From SFLA01 sp045595785 (GTDB taxonomy: Bacteria; Bacillota; Clostridia; Oscillospirales; CAG-382): a DNA stretch of 49,452 bases. This document shows positions 1 to 8,173 of the stretch, in pieces (the first letter of the stretch is position 1; each line of letters starts with the position of its first letter). The stretch is from NCBI GenBank assembly GCA_045595785.1, contig JAZOBE010000005.1:1-49452 (forward strand), given 5' to 3'. The notes beneath the pieces are model-generated. The model ran no database searches, was not told where the DNA came from, and saw nothing but the letters and a program-made list of their open reading frames with translations. The translations under genes were made by a program, and so were the position numbers.

Positions 1-339
1 ATTCTTAAAATGATAGACGATTCCGGTATTATAACCGACCTTTCATCTTATAAAGTTACCTCCCACGGAGAGGTAAAAGCTGATAACTTCAGATATCCTT
101 GGGACAGAACCTTTGAAATGGTGTGCGACGTTATGGTTGAGGGACACGTTACCGGAATTATCGGTGATATTAACGACGACAGGCAGATATGTATTAACGA
201 TTACCTTTTTGTAAAAAGAATTATAGAAAATACATATGCTTCCGATAGCAACGCGAATCTCCGGGCAGATACGGACAGCAACGGAATTATTGACCAAAAC
301 GACACGGCAAACATAAAGGATATGTATTTGAACAAATAA
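1..339 (+). CDS. C-terminal part of a dockerin-containing protein (5' end outside window)
   Basis: The frame is open to the left edge, so only the last 112 codons are present. The C-terminal half contains two dockerin type I-like segments. The first begins GDINDDRQICINDYLFVKRI and the second ADTDSNGIIDQNDTANIKD. Each has the Asp/Asn-rich calcium loop followed by a helix, as in the duplicated F-hand of dockerins. Dockerins bind cohesins on scaffoldins, so the full protein is probably an exported cellulosome-type component. What precedes the dockerin (catalytic or binding modules) cannot be seen. The stop is followed directly by a strong hairpin terminator shared with the convergent pyrF. Confidence 0.8.
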   Translation: MLKMIDDSGIITDLSSYKVTSHGEVKADNFRYPWDRTFEMVCDVMVEGHVTGIIGDINDDRQICINDYLFVKRIIENTYASDSNANLRADTDSNGIIDQNDTANIKDMYLNK

Positions 340-344
340 AATTA

Positions 345-382
345 AGCACTTGCAGAAAAAACAAACTGCAAGTGCTTTTTTT
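345..382. terminator. Bidirectional intrinsic terminator between the dockerin gene and pyrF
   Basis: Perfect 11-bp stem AGCACTTGCAG (345-355) and CTGCAAGTGCT (366-376) with a 10-nt loop and a T tract on the plus strand. An A/T-rich flank on the other side lets it serve the convergent pyrF too. Confidence 0.85.
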
Positions 383-1340
383 AATAAATCATTTTGGGAT
401 ATTCGCTTTTTAGCGCGTTATATATTTCCTTTTGCATCTTGATGACAGAAGTTCTTACGCCGTTCAGATATTCTTCTTTGGTGCATTGTTTTCTTGACTC
501 ATCGCTTATATGGGTATAAAGTATTCCGCGCGAGGAGTTGACTACTGCACCGAGTCCGTCAGCATTAAAACAAGGCAGGATATCCCTCGCAGTACCGCCT
601 TGAGCGCCGTAACCAGGCACGAGAAAATAGCTGCACGGCATCAGCTTTCTTAATGTCGCAGCCTCTTCAGGATAGGTTGCACCCACCACTGCACCGATGG
701 AAGAATAACCGTACTTCCCTACGAAAGATTGTGCATTTTCATCAACATATTTCGCAATACTTTGGCTAACGGTAAGACCGCTTTTTGTAATAACATCCTG
801 TATTTCGCCGGAAGTTGAATTTGATGTCTTAACCAATACAAATATTCCCTTGTTGTTATCTTTGCAAACAGAAACAAAAGGTTCTATGCTTTCACTGCCC
901 AAAAAGGGAGTTACCGTAAGGAAATCCGCATCAAAAGTCGGAACACGTGTGCCGTAAAGCGTTTCCACAGTGCCAAGATGGGCTTCTGCATAGGCTTTCG
1001 CGGTGTTTCCTATATCGTTTCGCTTTGCGTCGGTAATTACGACAAGACCCTTTGATTTGGCAAACGTAATGGTTTTCTCAAATGCGGCAACGCCGTATGA
1101 ACCGTATTTTTCGTAAAAGGCGATCTGCGGTTTAACTGCAGGAACAAAGGGCGAAACGGTATCGATAATATCGCGGTTAAACTCAAATATAGCCTGCGCA
1201 GCGGAAAGAAGCGGATTTTTATTGTTATCCTGAATTTTCTTATAACATGCGGGAATTTTGCGCAAGTCCGGGTCAAGCCCCACAACGATAGGATTTTTGG
1301 TCGTAATAATTCTTTCTGTTAAAAGGTCTGCAATATTCAC
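381..1340 (-). CDS. pyrF: Orotidine 5'-phosphate decarboxylase, type 2
   Basis: Decarboxylates OMP to UMP, the last step of de novo pyrimidine synthesis, in the cytosol. The 319-residue length and layout fit the type 2 PyrF subfamily. The substrate strand VVGLDPDLRKIP lies near the N-terminus, the catalytic Asp-Lys-x-x-Asp signature is DAKRNDIGNTA near residue 105, and the phosphate-binding region is VPGYGAQGG. The start is GTG at 1340, with AAGGAG upstream lying inside the end of the preceding XRE-OPRT gene. Only 3 nt separate the two genes, so they are co-transcribed and probably translationally coupled. No other pyr genes are in the window. Confidence 0.95.
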   Translation of the reverse strand: MNIADLLTERIITTKNPIVVGLDPDLRKIPACYKKIQDNNKNPLLSAAQAIFEFNRDIIDTVSPFVPAVKPQIAFYEKYGSYGVAAFEKTITFAKSKGLVVITDAKRNDIGNTAKAYAEAHLGTVETLYGTRVPTFDADFLTVTPFLGSESIEPFVSVCKDNNKGIFVLVKTSNSTSGEIQDVITKSGLTVSQSIAKYVDENAQSFVGKYGYSSIGAVVGATYPEEAATLRKLMPCSYFLVPGYGAQGGTARDILPCFNADGLGAVVNSSRGILYTHISDESRKQCTKEEYLNGVRTSVIKMQKEIYNALKSEYPKMIY

Positions 1341-1343
1341 AGG

Positions 1344-2171
1344 TTATGCTCCTTTGTAAGAGGAAAGATATTGTTTTAGCTTTTCTGTTTGCTCGCTTGG
1401 AGTAATCACACCGTTTTCCACAGCATTCATTATATCCTCTGCACAAATTATCGGGTAAATCTTCACACCGTATGTTTTTTCGATCATGTGTTTTGCAGAG
1501 TATGACGTGTTTTCCGTTTTCTCCATTCTGTCAACACATACAACTATGGTTGACGGATACATACCTGTCTTTTTCTTTATCCTGTCAAGAGTTGCGCATA
1601 TTGTTGCGCCCGATGTAAAAGTATCGGTCATCAGCGTAATTTCACCTTGTATTGTATCTTGCTTAACAGCATCTAAACTTATTAGATATTGAGTGTCAAT
1701 TCCGTATCTATTAAACAGTATCATTGATGTCGACACCAAAAGCGGAATATCATTATCGTAAACACCTAAAAAACAATCTGTTTTTATTGAATTTTCACGG
1801 ATACACTCCGCATAAAATTCGCCGAGTTTTGATATTTGATTTCCCCTGCGGTAATATCCGCTGTGTATGAGGTACGGCGATATTCTTCCGCTTTTCAGCT
1901 TAAACTCTCCAAAACGCAACATGCCGTTATCTACCATAAAGCGTATTACCCGTTCTTTGTAATTAAGGGAATCAAGCTTATACCCGAAAAGCTCGTCAAT
2001 AGTAATACCGAAATACCTTGCGATTATAGGCAGTATTGAAACGTCCGGAACCGAAAGATGCGTTTCCCATTTACTGACGGATTGTGAAGAGACGGATAAC
2101 GCCATCGCCAACTGTGTTTGGGTTATATTTTTGCTTTTTCTTAATGCGCGAATTTTATCACCGATCAACAT
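1344..2171 (-). CDS. XRE-family regulator fused to an orotate phosphoribosyltransferase-like domain
   Basis: Residues about 1-65 form an XRE/Cro-type helix-turn-helix (IRALRKSKNITQTQLAMALS, then SSQSVSKWE). Residues about 80-250 resemble PyrE: RFGEFKLKSGRISPYLIHSG matches the conserved N-terminal OPRT segment, and the PRPP-loop equivalent is TLMTDTFTSGATICATL. Two departures from active PyrE stand out. The flexible catalytic loop (Lys-x-His-Gly-Glu-Gly type) is replaced by DAVKQDTIQG, and the second acidic residue before the PRPP loop is Thr. The catalytic domain may therefore be reduced to binding orotate or PRPP and controlling the HTH, but activity is not excluded because no other pyrE is in view. 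ATG at 2171 follows GAGGTG. First gene of a two-gene unit with pyrF. Confidence 0.8.
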   Translation of the reverse strand: MLIGDKIRALRKSKNITQTQLAMALSVSSQSVSKWETHLSVPDVSILPIIARYFGITIDELFGYKLDSLNYKERVIRFMVDNGMLRFGEFKLKSGRISPYLIHSGYYRRGNQISKLGEFYAECIRENSIKTDCFLGVYDNDIPLLVSTSMILFNRYGIDTQYLISLDAVKQDTIQGEITLMTDTFTSGATICATLDRIKKKTGMYPSTIVVCVDRMEKTENTSYSAKHMIEKTYGVKIYPIICAEDIMNAVENGVITPSEQTEKLKQYLSSYKGA

Positions 2172-2198
2172 AACTGCACCTCTATGTTTTATAATTAC

Positions 2199-2226
2199 AT
2201 TATATCACATGAATGTAAACTTTCAA
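2199..2226 (-). promoter_or_regulatory. Sigma-A promoter for the XRE-OPRT/pyrF operon
   Basis: On the minus strand TTGAAA, 16 nt, TATAAT, ending about 28 nt upstream of the ATG at 2171. Confidence 0.6.
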
Positions 2227-2228
2227 CT

Positions 2229-2249
2229 TACAAAACGTATAGTTTTGTA
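2229..2249. promoter_or_regulatory. Palindrome upstream of the XRE-OPRT promoter (candidate operator)
   Basis: TACAAAAC (2229-2236), centre GTATA, GTTTTGTA (2242-2249): perfect 8-bp arms just upstream of the -35 box. The position and symmetry suit a dimeric regulator, possibly the XRE protein encoded downstream. The link is inference. Confidence 0.45.
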
Positions 2250-2261
2250 CAACCAAACAGA

Positions 2262-2290
2262 GAAAAGGACGAGGGTGTATCTCGTCCTTT
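2262..2290 (-). terminator. Terminator of the aromatic amino acid operon
   Basis: Stem AAAGGACGAG/CTCGTCCTTT (2264-2273 with 2281-2290), 7-nt loop, followed on the minus strand by TTTTCTCT. It lies 9 nt after the aroF stop. Confidence 0.75.
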
Positions 2291-2298
2291 GTCGTATT

Positions 2299-3330
2299 TT
2301 ATAGCCCGTCTGCAATTTCGTAAATAAGTTTTTCTGTCTTTTCCCAGCCAATGCAGGGGTCGGTAATAGATTTACCATAAACATCATTATCGGTTATCTT
2401 CTGGCATCCATCCTCGATATAACTCTCTATCATAAGTCCCTTTACCATTTTACAAAGGTCTGCAGAGCATCTGCGTGTATGCATTACGTCCTTGGAAATA
2501 CGTATCTGTTCAAGATACTGCTTTCCCGAATTAGAATGATTGGTATCTATTATAACAGCAGGATTCACAAGCTGAGAAGCAGAATACATTTCAAACAATC
2601 TTATAAGATCCTCATAATGATAGTTAGGCATTGACTGCCCGTGTTTATTTACGCTTCCGCGAAGAATGGCATGAGTATAAGGATTGCCGTGAGAGGATAC
2701 CTCCCATCCGCGGTAAATAAAAGTATGACCGTGTTGTGCGGCATAGATAGCATTCATCATGACCGAAAGGTCACCGCTGGTAGGATTTTTCATGCCCACA
2801 GGAACATCAAGACCTGATGAGGTAAGGCGGTGATTTTGATTCTCCACGCTTCTTGCACCAACAGCAACGTAAGATAGCAGGTCGGAAAGATAACGGTAAT
2901 TTTCGGGATAAAGCATTTCGTCAGCGCATCCAAATCCTGTTTCTGCCAGCGCGCGCATATGTAGCTGTCGTATAGCTATAACGCCCTTAAGCATATCGGG
3001 TTTATCATTAGGATTAGGCTGGTGAAGCATACCCTTATATCCTGCGCCTGTTGTGCGTGGTTTATTTGTGTATATACGGGGGATTATGAGTATTTTATCC
3101 GCAACCTTATCCTGCACGGAGCGGAGACGGTGGATATAATCCAGCACTGCATCCTCTCTGTCGGCAGAGCAAGGACCGATAACCAGTATAAATTTATCGC
3201 TTTCACCGGTAAATACCTTGCGTATCTCCTCGTCGTGTTTTGCTTTATTTTGCGCCATTTCCGCAGTTACGGGATACTGCTCCTTTATCTCTGCGGGAAT
3301 GGGTAATTTACGTTGAAATTCCATATTCAT
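2299..3330 (-). CDS. aroF: 3-deoxy-7-phosphoheptulonate (DAHP) synthase, type I
   Basis: Condenses phosphoenolpyruvate and erythrose 4-phosphate to DAHP, the committed first step of the shikimate pathway. The 343 residues fit the AroF/AroG/AroH class. Visible motifs are IGPCSADREDAV near residue 50, RIYTNKPRTTGAGYKGM (substrate-binding KPRT), KNPTSGDLS and the metal-site region DTNHSNSGKQ. It is the last gene of the operon, 15 nt after tyrA and just before a terminator. Starts ATGAATATG; the downstream in-frame ATG at codon 3 is an alternative. The choice of symbol among aroF/G/H is arbitrary, and the sequence does not show which product feeds back on it. Confidence 0.93.
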   Translation of the reverse strand: MNMEFQRKLPIPAEIKEQYPVTAEMAQNKAKHDEEIRKVFTGESDKFILVIGPCSADREDAVLDYIHRLRSVQDKVADKILIIPRIYTNKPRTTGAGYKGMLHQPNPNDKPDMLKGVIAIRQLHMRALAETGFGCADEMLYPENYRYLSDLLSYVAVGARSVENQNHRLTSSGLDVPVGMKNPTSGDLSVMMNAIYAAQHGHTFIYRGWEVSSHGNPYTHAILRGSVNKHGQSMPNYHYEDLIRLFEMYSASQLVNPAVIIDTNHSNSGKQYLEQIRISKDVMHTRRCSADLCKMVKGLMIESYIEDGCQKITDNDVYGKSITDPCIGWEKTEKLIYEIADGL

Positions 3331-3345
3331 TTTTCTATACCGTCC

Positions 3346-4203
3346 TTATTCTTTGTCGAACCTTGTTCGTCTTTCTCTTGCTTTACGCATTACAGCACGC
3401 ATTTCATCCCGTTTTCCGTTAGCAACATACTCGCGGAAACGAGAAAATTCAGCAGAAAACGCATCCATCTGTTTAAGAAGTGCATCTTTGTTCATCAAAA
3501 ACAATTCGCTCCACATAACGTCGTTTATCTTGGAAATACGAGTCAGATCTCGGAACGAATCTCCGGTGTATTTTTCAAGATTATCATTATCATTGGTAGT
3601 CATCAACGTTACTGCAATACAATGAGTAAGCTGGGAAAGGAAGGCTATCATTTCATCGTGCTCCTCGGGAGACAGCACGGAAATACGGGAAAAACCAAGC
3701 GTTTCGCCCAATGCTTTACAAGTTTCAATTGCTTGTGAAGAATTCTTATCGGTGGGTGTAACAATATAGTTGGCACCTATAAAAACACTATCATCACTGA
3801 ACTCTACTCCGCTCCGTTCTCTACCTGCCATTGGATGGGCAGGTATAAACTCTACGTCATCACGGAGAATCGACTGCACCTCATATACCACAGATGTCTT
3901 TACGCCGGTTACATCGGTAAATAAAGTACCGCTTTTAAGAAGGTGTTGGTTTTCTTTTATCCATTTGATAAACGTAGTGGGATACAAAGCGGAAACAATA
4001 ATATCCGCACTATATATAAGCTCGGGATCGGCAAAGGTGGAACCTTTGACTATCATCCCTTTTTCAAGAGCGTAATCAATATCCTTTTGGTCAAGAGTAA
4101 CCGCTGTTACGGTATACCCCTGTTTGGAAAGAGCCATTGCGTAGCTGCCACCCATAAGTCCTAATCCAACAATAAGAATATTAGTATTTTTATCAATCTT
4201 CAT
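3346..4203 (-). CDS. tyrA: Prephenate dehydrogenase
   Basis: Oxidatively decarboxylates prephenate to 4-hydroxyphenylpyruvate, the tyrosine branch. The N-terminal Rossmann motif is VGLGLMGGSYAMAL (residues about 12-25). The family signature HPMAGRERSGVEF, with the active-site His and Arg, lies mid-protein, followed by the helical dimerisation domain (SQLTHCIAVTLM). The length of 285 residues is normal for the monofunctional enzyme without an ACT or chorismate mutase domain. The start overlaps the 3' end of aroA by 11 nt, which indicates co-transcription and likely translational coupling. Confidence 0.93.
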   Translation of the reverse strand: MKIDKNTNILIVGLGLMGGSYAMALSKQGYTVTAVTLDQKDIDYALEKGMIVKGSTFADPELIYSADIIVSALYPTTFIKWIKENQHLLKSGTLFTDVTGVKTSVVYEVQSILRDDVEFIPAHPMAGRERSGVEFSDDSVFIGANYIVTPTDKNSSQAIETCKALGETLGFSRISVLSPEEHDEMIAFLSQLTHCIAVTLMTTNDNDNLEKYTGDSFRDLTRISKINDVMWSELFLMNKDALLKQMDAFSAEFSRFREYVANGKRDEMRAVMRKARERRTRFDKE

Positions 4204-5407
4204 AGTATTTTACCTCTATTCCGAGAGATTCCAATCCCTTAAAGAAATCAGGAAAGCTTTTTGAAATCGCTTCTGCTCCCGATATCTCGCCGCCGGTAAG
4301 TGTAAGCAGGACAGCCAAAGACATTACAATACGATGATCATTATGACCGCAAAGAACACTCTCGGGCTTTTTGAAGTTGTTGGGATAAACCACAACGGAA
4401 TCATCGTGTACAGTTACCGAAACACCAAACTTCTCAAGTTCCTGTGCCATAGCTTCCGCTCTGTCGCTTTCCTTAAAGCGGAGACGAGAGGTGCCGTTAA
4501 ATACACCTCCGTATTTAGCAGCTGCAACGGCAAATAGCACAGGACCCAGATCAGGGCAATCACCTATATGAACCGTGGGGATACCCTTTTCCAAAAGTGC
4601 AAAGTGTTTTTCGTAAATTTTATCACCTTGCAGGGTGTTCTCACGCAAGCCCAGAATATTGATTTCATTTCCCAAAGAATTTAATGCCGCATAAAAAGAA
4701 GCTCCGGAATAATCTCCCTCAACGGTAGTTACGGTGGCGGTATATCCGTTTCCGCCGGGGACGAAAATAGCATGATCATCTGTCCAAACAGCGTTAACTC
4801 CAAATTCACGGAGCGCCTGCAAGGTAAGATCAATATACGGACGGCTAACAACCGGAGGAATAATATTTATAATGCTATCCGATTCAAGAGTAGGTAAGGC
4901 AAAAAGCAAACCGCTGATAAACTGACTGCTTACATCACCGGAAATACGGTATTCACCTGAGGTGAGGGGGCCGTGAAGCATTACGCTGTTTCCGTCTTGT
5001 AAAAAAACAAAGCCTTTTTCCTTGCTCAGCTCCTCATATGCGCCAAGAGGACGGCGAAACAATGAGGGGGCGCCGGTCATAAGCACGTTTTTGCCGCACA
5101 AAAGACATATTGGCACTAAAAAACGCAGGGTGCTTCCGCTTTCATGGCAATACAATGCCTCGGTAGGAGACACGTTCTTGACGTCAACACCGTAAACGGT
5201 AACGGTATTATCATCATATTCAAATTTGGCACCAAGCTTTGATAAGCAATCAATTGTAGCTTTAACATCATCGCAATCAGGTACGTCGTGAACAGTACTT
5301 ACACCGTTGGCAAGCGCCGCACAGATAAGCATACGGTGCGCCATACTTTTGGATGCAGGAGCGGAAACTGTACCAACCGCCTTTCCTGCCGATATACTGA
5401 CTCTCAT
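4193..5407 (-). CDS. aroA: 3-phosphoshikimate 1-carboxyvinyltransferase (EPSP synthase)
   Basis: Transfers enolpyruvate from PEP to shikimate 3-phosphate, giving EPSP. At 404 residues it is slightly short but complete. PASKSMAHRMLICAAL is the N-terminal Lys-containing motif, ESGSTLRFLVPICLL and GAPSLFRRPLG follow, then SSQFISGLLFALP, and RLRFKESDRA near residue 320 with DHRIVMSLAVL as the second-domain signatures. The motif before the phosphate-binding Arg is GAPSLFRRP rather than the class I GNAGTAMRP, so it is a divergent type; glyphosate sensitivity cannot be read from sequence alone. The ATG overlaps the aroQ stop as TAATG. Confidence 0.93.
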   Translation of the reverse strand: MRVSISAGKAVGTVSAPASKSMAHRMLICAALANGVSTVHDVPDCDDVKATIDCLSKLGAKFEYDDNTVTVYGVDVKNVSPTEALYCHESGSTLRFLVPICLLCGKNVLMTGAPSLFRRPLGAYEELSKEKGFVFLQDGNSVMLHGPLTSGEYRISGDVSSQFISGLLFALPTLESDSIINIIPPVVSRPYIDLTLQALREFGVNAVWTDDHAIFVPGGNGYTATVTTVEGDYSGASFYAALNSLGNEINILGLRENTLQGDKIYEKHFALLEKGIPTVHIGDCPDLGPVLFAVAAAKYGGVFNGTSRLRFKESDRAEAMAQELEKFGVSVTVHDDSVVVYPNNFKKPESVLCGHNDHRIVMSLAVLLTLTGGEISGAEAISKSFPDFFKGLESLGIEVKYYED

Positions 5408-5841
5408 TATTTTTTACCTTCCAATAGATAATCAATAGCCTCAAAATATCCCGCAGTTCCGTGACCCGATATTGTCTTGACACAGACATCGCGGACAAAG
5501 CTTATCTTACGAAAATCCTCGCGTGCATTAACATCTGAAATATGCACCTCTACCGCTGGAAGCTTTACTGCGGAAAGCGCATCTCTAAGCGCAATACTGG
5601 TGTGGGTATATGCACCGGGATTTATGACTATTCCCTCTGTACCATTAAAATATGCCTGCTGAATAGCATCCACAAGGTCACCTTCGTGGTTAGATTGATA
5701 TAAAGAAATGTCGTTTCCGCTTTCAATCGCGAAAGCTTTTATACGATTACACAGAGACTCAAAGGTCTCAGTACCGTAATGGGATGGCTCACGAATGCCC
5801 AACATATTCAGGTTCGGGCCGTTTATCACAAGTATTTTCAC
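5407..5841 (-). CDS. aroQ: 3-dehydroquinate dehydratase, type II
   Basis: Dehydrates 3-dehydroquinate to 3-dehydroshikimate. The 144-residue size and the motifs INGPNLNMLGIREP, QSNHEGDLVD, INPGAYTHTSIALRDAL, EVHISDVNAREDFR and ISGHGTAGYFEA are those of the dodecameric type II enzyme. The catalytic Tyr is in the region after NMLGIREPSHYG and the catalytic His is in VHISD. The start is GTG at 5841, overlapping the TGA of aroE-aroK as GTGA. No type I enzyme (AroD) is present. Confidence 0.95.
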   Translation of the reverse strand: MKILVINGPNLNMLGIREPSHYGTETFESLCNRIKAFAIESGNDISLYQSNHEGDLVDAIQQAYFNGTEGIVINPGAYTHTSIALRDALSAVKLPAVEVHISDVNAREDFRKISFVRDVCVKTISGHGTAGYFEAIDYLLEGKK

Positions 5842-7076
5842 TTATTGAATTCCTTTCTTATTTCTTCTGCTACAGCAGATGGAGCTCCATTTACAGGTAT
5901 ACACACATCGCACGTGGTACGATAAATATCGATTCGTTCATTATAACGTTTTGTAATTGCTTCGACATCGGAAGCGAGAGGTCGGTCAGAAGTGGGGACA
6001 AGCTGTTCCAAAGGTCGATCGATAAAGAATATGACTCCGTTGCGTTTCAACGCATCTACGTTTGCTTCCCTTAAGACGGTGCCTCCGCCACAGGAAATTA
6101 CAACACCTGAAATGGTTGACAGTTTCTTAGTGATTTGAGTCTCAAGGTCTCTGAAATAAGCTTCGCCGTGTTTTTTGAATATATCGGTTATTTCCATACC
6201 GTATTGAGAAACGATCTCATCATCAACATCAAAAAACTGCCTTCCCATAGACTCGGCAAGTATTTTACCAACGGTGCTTTTTCCGCTTCCCGGCATTCCT
6301 ATAAGCACGATATTTTGTTTTGCGGAAAGAATGCTTTGATATATTTTTTCAACAGTGCCCTTTGGATAAGTAACCGAAGCAAAATGCTCAGATGCCGCAA
6401 CCGCCTGTGCCACCAACATGAACAGACCTCCTTCTGCAGAGATCCCTTTCTTGCGCGCAGTCTGCACCAGAACGGTGGAAAGAGGATTGAAAATCACATC
6501 AACAACTGCGGAAAGGCTGGTAAATTTATCAAGCTCCACAGGGCAATCCTCACAGGCAGGATACATACCCACAGGGGTGGTGTTAATAAGCACATCAGCG
6601 TCACAAAGATTATCGTACATATAATCGTATGTTACAGAATCATCCTTGCCCGTTCTGCTTACCCTGAATATTTCGGAAGCACCAAGACTCTTGGCTACGG
6701 AGAAGGCTGTACGAGAGGTTCCTCCGGAACCGAGAATAACGACTTTTTTATTATTTATATCGCCTGCCGTTCTTTTAACAAGTCCGCTTAATCCAAAAAA
6801 ATCAGTATTATAACCGTAAAGCAAACCATTTTTATTTACCACAGTATTAACGGCACCTATTTCACGTGCAGTATCTTCAATATAATGCAAATAAGGAATG
6901 ACAGACTGCTTATAAGGAATGGTTACATTGATTGCCGTAAACTCCCTTTTGGTTAAAAATCCGTCAAGCTCTTGGGGAGAAAGCTCTGTGGGTGTGTAAT
7001 CTCCGGTAGACAGCATTTTATGTATATCCTTTGAGAAGCTGTGTCCCAGTTTTTCACCAATTAATCCATACTTCAT
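5838..7076 (-). CDS. aroEK: Fused shikimate dehydrogenase / shikimate kinase
   Basis: Bifunctional protein of 412 residues. Residues 1 to about 252 are AroE (3-dehydroshikimate to shikimate with NADPH). NVTIPYK holds the catalytic Lys56, AVNT is 75-78, NTD holds Asp92, GSGGTSR (116-122) is the NADP loop, and SRT near 140 is the usual NADP phosphate-contact motif. Residues about 255-412 are AroK (shikimate to shikimate 3-phosphate): Walker A GMPGSGKST at 260-268, VDDE, FRDLE, CGGGTV and the lid DRPLA. The start chosen is ATG 7076 in an ATGA overlap with aroC; an in-frame upstream codon at 7115 would only add 13 residues inside aroC. Fusion places consecutive steps on one chain. Confidence 0.93.
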   Translation of the reverse strand: MKYGLIGEKLGHSFSKDIHKMLSTGDYTPTELSPQELDGFLTKREFTAINVTIPYKQSVIPYLHYIEDTAREIGAVNTVVNKNGLLYGYNTDFFGLSGLVKRTAGDINNKKVVILGSGGTSRTAFSVAKSLGASEIFRVSRTGKDDSVTYDYMYDNLCDADVLINTTPVGMYPACEDCPVELDKFTSLSAVVDVIFNPLSTVLVQTARKKGISAEGGLFMLVAQAVAASEHFASVTYPKGTVEKIYQSILSAKQNIVLIGMPGSGKSTVGKILAESMGRQFFDVDDEIVSQYGMEITDIFKKHGEAYFRDLETQITKKLSTISGVVISCGGGTVLREANVDALKRNGVIFFIDRPLEQLVPTSDRPLASDVEAITKRYNERIDIYRTTCDVCIPVNGAPSAVAEEIRKEFNK

Positions 7077-8173
7077 TTGTTTACCCCCAGCCAATCGGTA
7101 CCGTATCTCGCGCATAAAAGATCCGCAATTGCTATAGCAGTAACACTGTCAACAACGGCACGAGCGCGGTGCACTATACACGGGTCATGACGTCCTGCAA
7201 GGCTCTGCACGGTGTTTTCGCCGCTTCTGAGATCAACTGTGTTCTGTGAAACAAAAATCGAAGGAGTAGGCTTTATGGCGGTGCGGAAAAGCAACGGCAT
7301 TCCGTTGGTAATTCCACCGTTAACACCGCCGTTATTATTGGTTTCTGTAACCACAGAACCGTCTTGAACACGGAAAGGATCGTTCATTTCGCTGCCACGC
7401 ATTGAACAGCATGAGAATCCGGCGCCGAACTCAACGCCTTTTACAGCGGGAATACTGAAAATACCATGAGAAATTACGCTTTCCACGCTGTCGAACCAAG
7501 GCTCTCCCACACCAGCGGGTACGCCCGTTACAGCGGTTTCAAGCACGCCGCCAACGCTGTCTCCATCCTTTGCGGCTGATTCTATTGCCGCCTGCATCTG
7601 TTCGCCTTTTGAACTGTCAATCACAGCGAAAAGGGTGTTTTCCAGTTGTTCAATATCTGCGGAAATATCTGTACCAAATCCGGCATCTCTGACGCCTGCT
7701 ATCTCATAAATATGAGTTCCAATGTTAATTCCCTTCGCCTTAAGTGCAGACATAATTATTGCGCCTGCAGCAACAAGAGGAGCAGTTACTCTGCCGGAAA
7801 AATGACCACCGCCACGATAATCGTGAAACCCATGATATTTACAATACGCGGTATAATCGGCATGTCCCGGGCGAGGCATGTACTGTAAATCAGCATACTT
7901 ACTGCTATCGGTATCCTTGTTAGGAATCAGTATACATAGTGGCGCACCTGTGGTATAACCGTTAAAAACGCCGCTTACTATACGGTAATCATCAGCTTCC
8001 TGACGGGACGTTGACAATCTTCCCCAAGGACGACGCATCAAAAGTCTGGAGGCGATATAATCGTTATCTATTTTTATACCGGGAGCAAGCCCGTCTATTA
8101 CCGCACCTATCTCTCCCCCATGACTTTCGCCAAATAGAGTTACGGAAAGAGATGTGCCGAAAGTATTTTTCAT
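7073..8173 (-). CDS. aroC: Chorismate synthase
   Basis: Converts EPSP to chorismate using reduced FMN. The 366 residues contain the family signatures in order: FGESHGGEIGAVIDG near the N-terminus, RRPWGRLSTSRQE, RPGHADYTAYCKYHG, RGGGHFSGRVTAPLVAAGAI, GVPAGVGEPWFDS, NNNGGVNGGITNG and GRHDPCI near the C-terminus. The catalytic His residues fall in ESHGG and GRHDP. It overlaps aroB by one base (TAATG) and aroE-aroK by four (ATGA), so the cluster is read as one tightly coupled message. Confidence 0.96.
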   Translation of the reverse strand: MKNTFGTSLSVTLFGESHGGEIGAVIDGLAPGIKIDNDYIASRLLMRRPWGRLSTSRQEADDYRIVSGVFNGYTTGAPLCILIPNKDTDSSKYADLQYMPRPGHADYTAYCKYHGFHDYRGGGHFSGRVTAPLVAAGAIIMSALKAKGINIGTHIYEIAGVRDAGFGTDISADIEQLENTLFAVIDSSKGEQMQAAIESAAKDGDSVGGVLETAVTGVPAGVGEPWFDSVESVISHGIFSIPAVKGVEFGAGFSCCSMRGSEMNDPFRVQDGSVVTETNNNGGVNGGITNGMPLLFRTAIKPTPSIFVSQNTVDLRSGENTVQSLAGRHDPCIVHRARAVVDSVTAIAIADLLCARYGTDWLGVNK

